A stretch of 5,022 nucleotides of DNA from UBA4416 sp043718985 (GTDB lineage Bacteria; Bacteroidota; Bacteroidia; B-17B0; Aurantibacillaceae): the NCBI GenBank assembly GCA_043718985.1, contig JAYSUQ010000093.1, forward strand, positions 1-5,022, read 5' to 3'. Both the position numbers and the translations under genes were made by a program. The notes under the pieces are model-generated. The model was not told the origin of the DNA, searched no databases, and worked only from the letters and a program-made list of their open reading frames with translations. Below are positions 1 through 5,022 of the stretch, one piece after another; positions within the stretch are counted from its first letter, which is position 1; every line of letters starts with the position of its first letter.

Positions 1-3000
1 ATTTGCAAAAATTTTCGGTTAAAGAAGGTTTAATACAATCCACCGTTAAGCAAATTGTTGAAGATGACTATGGCAATTTATGGCTAGCTACTAACAATGG
101 GTTATCTAAATTTAATGGTAAAGATTTTGAAAACTACACAACTACTAATGGTTTACCAGCTAATGATATTACAACACTATATTTTACAAAAGATGTGTTA
201 TGTGTTGGCACTAAAAAAGGATTTTGCACCTTTGATGGCAATAAATTTTCATTTACCGATAACCACAAAAAAATAAGAGGTGCTACCAAAAAAATAATTC
301 GAAAACTTGATATTTTGCATGTTTTTACTACACAAGGTTATTATTTAATTGATTTATCGGTTAAGCCATTTAAAGTAGATTCGGTTGCACTATCAAACAT
401 TACCGATAGTAACATTACTGATGCAGAGTTTGATGAAGATGAAAACCTTTGGATATCGACGTCTAAAAACGGCTTATATTTTATTGAAATGGTAACTTCA
501 ACTAAAATACCAAAAGTAGTTTTAATACAAAGCTCTAAATCATCGGCTGTTATTGGTAAAAAATTAGTTAGGGTGGCAAACTTTAGCACCAATAACATAC
601 TTAAAGGTAATAGCATAACAAGCATCGAGTTTGATAAAAAAAATAATTTATTAATAAGCGATTGGGGTAATGGTGTGGCATCATTAAAATTTGATATTTA
701 TAACAACTCGGGGTTAAACCTTAAATACATTAACCTTGATACCATTACTAGAGATAGCCGTTTAATGGTTACCCGTGTAACATCAATTAATAAAGACAAA
801 AACGATAATATTTATTTTTCGACTGATGGCTTTGGATTATACAAGGTTTTGTTAGATAAAAACACTAACGAGAACAATTATTTTTTACCTACAGATATTG
901 TGCGTTTTGGTATTGACGATGGGCTTTATGGCAACCACCCACTAACCGTAATTGAAGATAACAACAATAATATTTGGATAGGCACCCTAGCCGATGGGTT
1001 AATATTAATGAATAACAAAAGTTCATTCAGCTTTAATCAAAAATCGGGATTATTAGAAGAAAAAGTAATTAGTGTTTTAAAAACAAGTGATAGCTCGGTT
1101 TGGTGTGGCACTTATGGTGGCGGTGCATTTGTATATAAAAACAATAAATTTAAAAATGCTTTTTGGGATCAAGGTATAAGCGAATCTATAATTAGAACGC
1201 TTTTAGAGGATAAATATGGTAATGTTTGGATGGGTACAACTGGCGGCGGTATTAGCATCATCTCTAACGAAAACGCCAAAACTACATTAAACGTAAGCAA
1301 AGTAATTTCTGAAATAAATGGCTTATCAAATAATTATATTTCGTTTTTACAAAAAGATAGGGCGGGTAATATTTGGGTTGGCTATCAATCAGAAAATAAA
1401 GTTGATAAAATTGAATTTAGCCCTAACTTAACCTTTACGGTTACAACCTATCCAATTACTAACCTAACAAAATTTACCACAGCCTGCTTGGTTGAAGATG
1501 CTGATAAAAACATTTGGATTGCCAGCAACGAAGGCGTTTGGGTACTAAATCCGAAAACAAAAAATATTAATAACGATTACGCTTCGTTTAAAAACATACA
1601 AACATTATTTACCGATTGGAATGGCAACGTGTGGCTTGGCTCAAATGATGTTGGTTTAATTATTTTAAAAAATAAATTAAAAGTACGTTATGCCGAAAGT
1701 AACAACGCTAATTTGTTTGAAAAATACACAACCGAAAATGGCCTTAGTAGCAATTGCGTTAATAGTATTTTATTTTTAAATGAATCGGCTTGGTTAATTA
1801 CCAATAATGGCGTTAACGAAGTAATTATAGATAAATACTTAAACCGTATTAAAGAGATAAAAGCCTATAATAAAGGTAACGGTTTTGCATCTTACGACAA
1901 CAAACCAAACTCGGCAATTGTAGATGATGAAGGAGTAATTTGGATAGGATCGGTTGATGGGCTTACTAAGTACGATAATTTAAGTGGTAATAAAATTGAA
2001 TTAACTACAAAAAAATTAAAAGCAATTATTGATGCTGTTTACATTAATAACAAACAAATTAATTGGGGCGATGCTAAATTATTTTTAACCGATGAGTATT
2101 CATCAGTTAAGTTTAATGGCTTATTAAATTGGAATCGAATACCAAAAAATTTAAGTTTAGATTATACGCACAATTCATTAGATTTTGTTTTAAATACTGA
2201 TAACATTGCCGATCAAAAAGCAGTAAACTTTCAGTACAAATTAATTGGTTACGAAAAAACCTGGAATACTGTTTTTGCCTCAAACGTTATAAATTATAAA
2301 AATTTACCATCGGGCGATTACAGTTTAATTATTAAAGCATCGTTAAGTACCGAATTTGAAACAGCCGATGAGTTTACTTATCAGTTTAGCATTAAGCCCC
2401 CAATTTGGCGCACAACGTGGTTTTATTTAACAATAGGTGCTGGCTTTATGTTGTTGCTTTATTATTTTATTGCAAACAGAGAACGCCGATTAAAACGAGA
2501 AAAACTAAAACTCGAATTAGAAGTTAAAGCTAGAACTTACGAAATTGAAAAAAAGAAAAAAGAAATTGAAGTGCAAAGCGCATTAATAAACGGCATTAAT
2601 AAAGATATGACCGATAGTATTATTTATGCACAACGCATACAAAAAACAATTTTGCCAAGTAGAAGTTTATTAAAAAAATATTTTTCGGATTTTTTAATAT
2701 TATACAAACCTCGTAACATTGTTAGTGGCGATTATTATTGGTTTAAAGAAATCAATAACATTGTTTATGTTGCAGCTGTTGATTGTACTGGCCACGGTGT
2801 ACCAGGCGCATTTATGTCGTTAATATCGAGCAGTATTTTAAACGAAGCAGTTAATTTATTTGGCAACCTAAACAACCCTGTAAAAATAGTAGAATATTTA
2901 CGACAAGAAATTAGTGCACGCTTAACTCAAAACAACAAAGAAAGTGTGTATGATGGTTTAGATATTGCATTGATTTGTTACGATAAAGAAAAACAAACCG

Positions 3001-3356
3001 TTGAGTTTGTGAACGCCAATAGGCCATTATATATAATTACAAATAACGAATTAATTACACTAACCTCAGAAAACGTTAATATTGCTGGCTTTGCAGATAT
3101 TAAAAGTGTAATACCAACAAAAACATACTACGTTAAAAAAGACGATTTATTGTTTTTGTTTACCGATGGTATAACCGATCAATTTGGCGGCCCTCGAAAC
3201 AAAAAATACAATACATCAAAACTACGCCAGTTTTTATTAATGAACGATCATTTATCTTTAATTGACTTACGCGATAAATTAGATGCCGAGTTAACAGATT
3301 GGCAAGGTACTTACGAACAAACTGATGATATTTTATTTATGGGTTTAAAAATTTAA
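1..3356 (+). CDS. Membrane sensor Ser/Thr phosphatase: two-component-regulator beta-propellers, Y_Y_Y domain, TM helix and SpoIIE/PP2C domain (5' partial)
   Basis: Residues are numbered from the TTG at position 3. The reading frame is open at the left edge and the first residues already lie in a propeller blade, so the real start and an expected signal peptide lie upstream. Residues about 5-660 hold roughly 14 propeller repeats of the D-x-x-G-N-(L/I/V)-W-(I/L/V)-(G/A/S)-T type. The key Trp is visible at 27, 150, 325, 367, 409, 458, 505, 544, 597 and 647, with degenerate blades near 67, 106, 217 and 271; this suits two seven-bladed propellers. A Y_Y_Y domain follows (about 717-798, with YKLIGYEKTW and NLPSGDYSL), then one TM helix (about 804-824). 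A basic stretch (RERRLKREK) places the C-terminus in the cytoplasm, followed by a charged coiled coil (about 826-866). The SpoIIE/PP2C domain spans about 870-1116. Its probable metal-binding acidic residues are all present: D910 (SGDYYW), D927 (VDCTGHGVPGAF), D1055 (FTDGITD) and D1108/D1109 (TDDILFMG), so it is probably active. By family, the phosphatase would dephosphorylate a STAS-type anti-sigma antagonist; the actual substrate and ligand are unknown. No histidine kinase, receiver or DNA-binding domain is present, so this is not a hybrid two-component regulator. Confidence 0.93.
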   Translation, partial: LQKFSVKEGLIQSTVKQIVEDDYGNLWLATNNGLSKFNGKDFENYTTTNGLPANDITTLYFTKDVLCVGTKKGFCTFDGNKFSFTDNHKKIRGATKKIIRKLDILHVFTTQGYYLIDLSVKPFKVDSVALSNITDSNITDAEFDEDENLWISTSKNGLYFIEMVTSTKIPKVVLIQSSKSSAVIGKKLVRVANFSTNNILKGNSITSIEFDKKNNLLISDWGNGVASLKFDIYNNSGLNLKYINLDTITRDSRLMVTRVTSINKDKNDNIYFSTDGFGLYKVLLDKNTNENNYFLPTDIVRFGIDDGLYGNHPLTVIEDNNNNIWIGTLADGLILMNNKSSFSFNQKSGLLEEKVISVLKTSDSSVWCGTYGGGAFVYKNNKFKNAFWDQGISESIIRTLLEDKYGNVWMGTTGGGISIISNENAKTTLNVSKVISEINGLSNNYISFLQKDRAGNIWVGYQSENKVDKIEFSPNLTFTVTTYPITNLTKFTTACLVEDADKNIWIASNEGVWVLNPKTKNINNDYASFKNIQTLFTDWNGNVWLGSNDVGLIILKNKLKVRYAESNNANLFEKYTTENGLSSNCVNSILFLNESAWLITNNGVNEVIIDKYLNRIKEIKAYNKGNGFASYDNKPNSAIVDDEGVIWIGSVDGLTKYDNLSGNKIELTTKKLKAIIDAVYINNKQINWGDAKLFLTDEYSSVKFNGLLNWNRIPKNLSLDYTHNSLDFVLNTDNIADQKAVNFQYKLIGYEKTWNTVFASNVINYKNLPSGDYSLIIKASLSTEFETADEFTYQFSIKPPIWRTTWFYLTIGAGFMLLLYYFIANRERRLKREKLKLELEVKARTYEIEKKKKEIEVQSALINGINKDMTDSIIYAQRIQKTILPSRSLLKKYFSDFLILYKPRNIVSGDYYWFKEINNIVYVAAVDCTGHGVPGAFMSLISSSILNEAVNLFGNLNNPVKIVEYLRQEISARLTQNNKESVYDGLDIALICYDKEKQTVEFVNANRPLYIITNNELITLTSENVNIAGFADIKSVIPTKTYYVKKDDLLFLFTDGITDQFGGPRNKKYNTSKLRQFLLMNDHLSLIDLRDKLDAELTDWQGTYEQTDDILFMGLKI

Positions 3357-3367
3357 TAGCTTGTTTG
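3354..3367 (+). other. Gene junction: tandem stop codons, 8-base gap and putative TTG start of comEC
   Basis: The phosphatase gene ends with TAA (3354-3356), followed directly by an in-frame TAG (3357-3359). The comEC frame is open from just after a TGA at 3326-3328. Between there and the conserved IPFFKLLLPF segment there is no ATG or GTG; the only common start codon is TTG at 3365-3367. No Shine-Dalgarno-like purine stretch precedes it, as is usual in Bacteroidota. There is no room for a terminator, and no convincing promoter is visible, so translation from a shared transcript is the simplest reading. The start codon choice is an inference from reading frame and family N-terminus. Confidence 0.6.
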
Positions 3368-5022
3368 TTAAATTTAAAATCTATACCGTTTTTTAAACTG
3401 CTACTTCCTTTTGTATTAGGCATATTAGTTTGTTTAACTATTAACGTTCCAAAACACCACCTTTTATTTACCGCCATATCATTTACAATTTTTATTGTTT
3501 TGTTTTTTTTAAGTAAAATAAAATTACAATTGTTTTGGCTAAAAAAGGCTGTTACCCTAAGTGCAAGTTTGTTTTTATGCTTATTAGCTTTTACAGCTAT
3601 TTACTTTTATAACCAATTAAATTACACCAACCACTACAAAAAACAATTAGCCGTATACAATAACCAATGCATGGTAACGGTAAGCGATGTTGTAAAACGA
3701 ACTAAAACACTCACAATTATACCTGTTGATGTTAATTTTTGTTTAATAAATAATAAATGGAAAGCAGTAAGCGGCAAAACGTTAGTATATTATAAAGATA
3801 CTGCAGTTGTTTTTGAAATTGGACAATCGTTATTAATAAATCAAAAATTTAGCCCAACATCAAAACCAAAAAACCCCTTTGAGTTTGATTATAAAGTTTT
3901 TTTAGAGCGTAAAAATATTTTTAACGTGCTGTTTGTAAAGCCTAGCGAGTGTTACAAAATACCACAAACCTCAAATCAATTTTCTATACCAAAACTTGGC
4001 AATCAAATTAAACAAATTGTTATTGCTAATTTAAAAAAACTACCATTAACACAACAAGCCTATTCAATATCGGCAGCATTATTAGTTGGTTACGACGATG
4101 AAATTGACTCAGATATCATTCAACAATTTTCGCACTCAGGCACCTTGCATGTTTTATCCGTATCGGGTATGCACACGGGCGTAGTTTATACAATTGTTTT
4201 GTTCTTGTTTTCGTTAATTGATAAACATAATCGGTTTAAAAAAACAAAATGTTTAGTGGTGCTCGTTATTTTATGGCTATTAGTTGCCATTACTGGTTTC
4301 TCGCCATCAATATTACGTGCAGCAATTATGCTAAGTTTAATGATAATTGGTAAAACCTTTTATAAACAAGGCAACGCATTTAATACCTTATTTATTTCGG
4401 CATTTGTTTTATTATTATTTAACCCTTACTTAATTGTTGATGTTGGTTTTTTGTTAAGCTATTTTGCAGTGTTTGGTATTTTGTACCTGTATCCATTAAT
4501 TTATAACCGTATTTATTTTAATAACATTGTTTTACGATGGCTTTGGGCTAGCACGGTTATATCGTTATCGGCAACTATAGTAACGTTGCCTATTACGTTA
4601 TATTTTTTTCATCAATTTCCTATTTGGTTTGTGTTTTCAAATTTGATTATTATTCCGTTAAGCATGGTGTTGTTATTTGCAGCCTTATTTGCAATGGTGT
4701 TTATAAAAATAAGTATTGTAACAACAATGTTAACTTACATATGTAATGCTACAACTACAGTTATGCTTTGGTTTGCAAAATTAACTGATAATGAAACGTT
4801 TGGTTACATTGATAATATTAAGTTTACTACCACCGACACCCTTTTTTTATCGGCAATACTAATTCTGTTTTTTTTAATACTAATTCATAAATCAAACAAA
4901 CACGTTTTATTGTTGTTAAGTGTTAATGTTTGTTGGATAGTTGTTTGGTGTAATACTTTTTATAATAATCAGCAACAAAACGAATTAGTTATTTTTAGCA
5001 TTAAAAACAAAACAGCGTTCTC
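3365..5022 (+). CDS. comEC: ComEC/Rec2-family DNA internalization channel protein (3' partial)
   Basis: This inner-membrane protein is expected to form the channel that carries single-stranded transforming DNA into the cytoplasm. The frame runs from TTG 3365 through 552 complete codons to the window edge without a stop. Order of parts: three N-terminal hydrophobic helices (about residues 7-26, 32-50 and 62-82); a soluble loop of the DUF4131 type (about 86-215) containing the family signature NPFEFDY (170-176); then the Competence domain. That domain shows HVLSVSGMH (262-270, the counterpart of the usual HLLAISGLH), G311 with SILRAAIM (about 315-322), and NPYLIVDVGFLLS (353-365). Further hydrophobic helices continue to about residue 535. 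The last residues (QQQNELVIFSIKNKTAF) look like the beginning of the C-terminal soluble tail seen in Bacteroidota ComEC proteins. Roughly 100 or more residues are probably missing, including any metallo-beta-lactamase-like region. The first in-frame ATG is at 3671 (residue 103) and would remove all three N-terminal helices, which favours the TTG start. The gene lies 8 bases after the phosphatase gene, suggesting co-transcription. No frameshift or internal stop is seen. Confidence 0.92.
   Translation, partial: MLNLKSIPFFKLLLPFVLGILVCLTINVPKHHLLFTAISFTIFIVLFFLSKIKLQLFWLKKAVTLSASLFLCLLAFTAIYFYNQLNYTNHYKKQLAVYNNQCMVTVSDVVKRTKTLTIIPVDVNFCLINNKWKAVSGKTLVYYKDTAVVFEIGQSLLINQKFSPTSKPKNPFEFDYKVFLERKNIFNVLFVKPSECYKIPQTSNQFSIPKLGNQIKQIVIANLKKLPLTQQAYSISAALLVGYDDEIDSDIIQQFSHSGTLHVLSVSGMHTGVVYTIVLFLFSLIDKHNRFKKTKCLVVLVILWLLVAITGFSPSILRAAIMLSLMIIGKTFYKQGNAFNTLFISAFVLLLFNPYLIVDVGFLLSYFAVFGILYLYPLIYNRIYFNNIVLRWLWASTVISLSATIVTLPITLYFFHQFPIWFVFSNLIIIPLSMVLLFAALFAMVFIKISIVTTMLTYICNATTTVMLWFAKLTDNETFGYIDNIKFTTTDTLFLSAILILFFLILIHKSNKHVLLLLSVNVCWIVVWCNTFYNNQQQNELVIFSIKNKTAF

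Noticed and set aside
341..625. Antisense open frame of 94 codons inside the propeller region
   Set aside because: It lies wholly opposite well-supported coding sequence, is low in complexity (rich in Ser and Leu), has no recognisable domain and no start signal; it is a shadow of the sense gene.
3..3356. Hybrid two-component (histidine kinase/AraC) regulator
   Set aside because: The propeller and Y_Y_Y parts suggest it, but the C-terminal half has the PP2C motifs SGDYYW, DCTGHGVPGAF and TDDILF. There is no kinase H-box, N or G box, receiver or helix-turn-helix domain.
3357..3364. Terminator or small gene between the two coding regions
   Set aside because: The gap is only 8 bases and shows no inverted repeat.
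3357..3370. Possible Bacteroidota -7 promoter element (TAnnTTTG-like, from TAGCTTGT)
   Set aside because: The match is imperfect, there is no clear -33 element, and transcription from it would begin at or after the proposed comEC start.
3503..3510. Run of eight T in comEC (a similar run is at 4868-4875, and one of eight A at 636-643) as slippage or phase-variation sites
   Set aside because: Runs of this length are expected by chance in such AT-rich coding DNA; all are in frame and nothing suggests switching.

Overview
The window is AT-rich DNA with a strong preference for codons such as TTA, AAA, AAT and ATT. It appears to come from a member of the Bacteroidota (a Cytophagales, Chitinophagales or Flavobacteriales-like lineage). 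The evidence is the protein architecture of the first gene (two-component-regulator-type beta-propeller, Y_Y_Y domain, transmembrane helix, SpoIIE/PP2C phosphatase), which is typical of that phylum. The N-terminal style of the ComEC protein and the lack of Shine-Dalgarno-like sequences also fit. The assignment is inferred from sequence style; there is no rRNA or other marker in the window.

Layout: two same-strand protein genes fill almost every base. From position 1 to 3356 there is the 5'-truncated but otherwise intact gene for a large membrane sensor phosphatase. It ends in tandem stops (TAA TAG, 3354-3359). After an 8-base gap, a second gene begins at a likely TTG start (3365) and stays open to the right edge (5022). 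It encodes a ComEC/Rec2-family DNA-uptake channel that lacks only its C-terminal end. No RNA gene, mobile element, CRISPR array, DNA-level repeat, terminator or clear promoter was found.

How the genes may work together: the first product should sense something outside the inner membrane with its propellers and relay it to a cytoplasmic Ser/Thr phosphatase, which classically acts on anti-sigma-antagonist (STAS) type proteins. The second product should carry single-stranded DNA across the inner membrane during natural transformation. The tight spacing makes co-transcription likely, but nothing in the sequence shows that the phosphatase controls competence. Both genes belong to known families, and I see no clear sign of an undescribed system. 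The points most worth checking are the sensor-phosphatase/comEC linkage and the non-ATG start of comEC.
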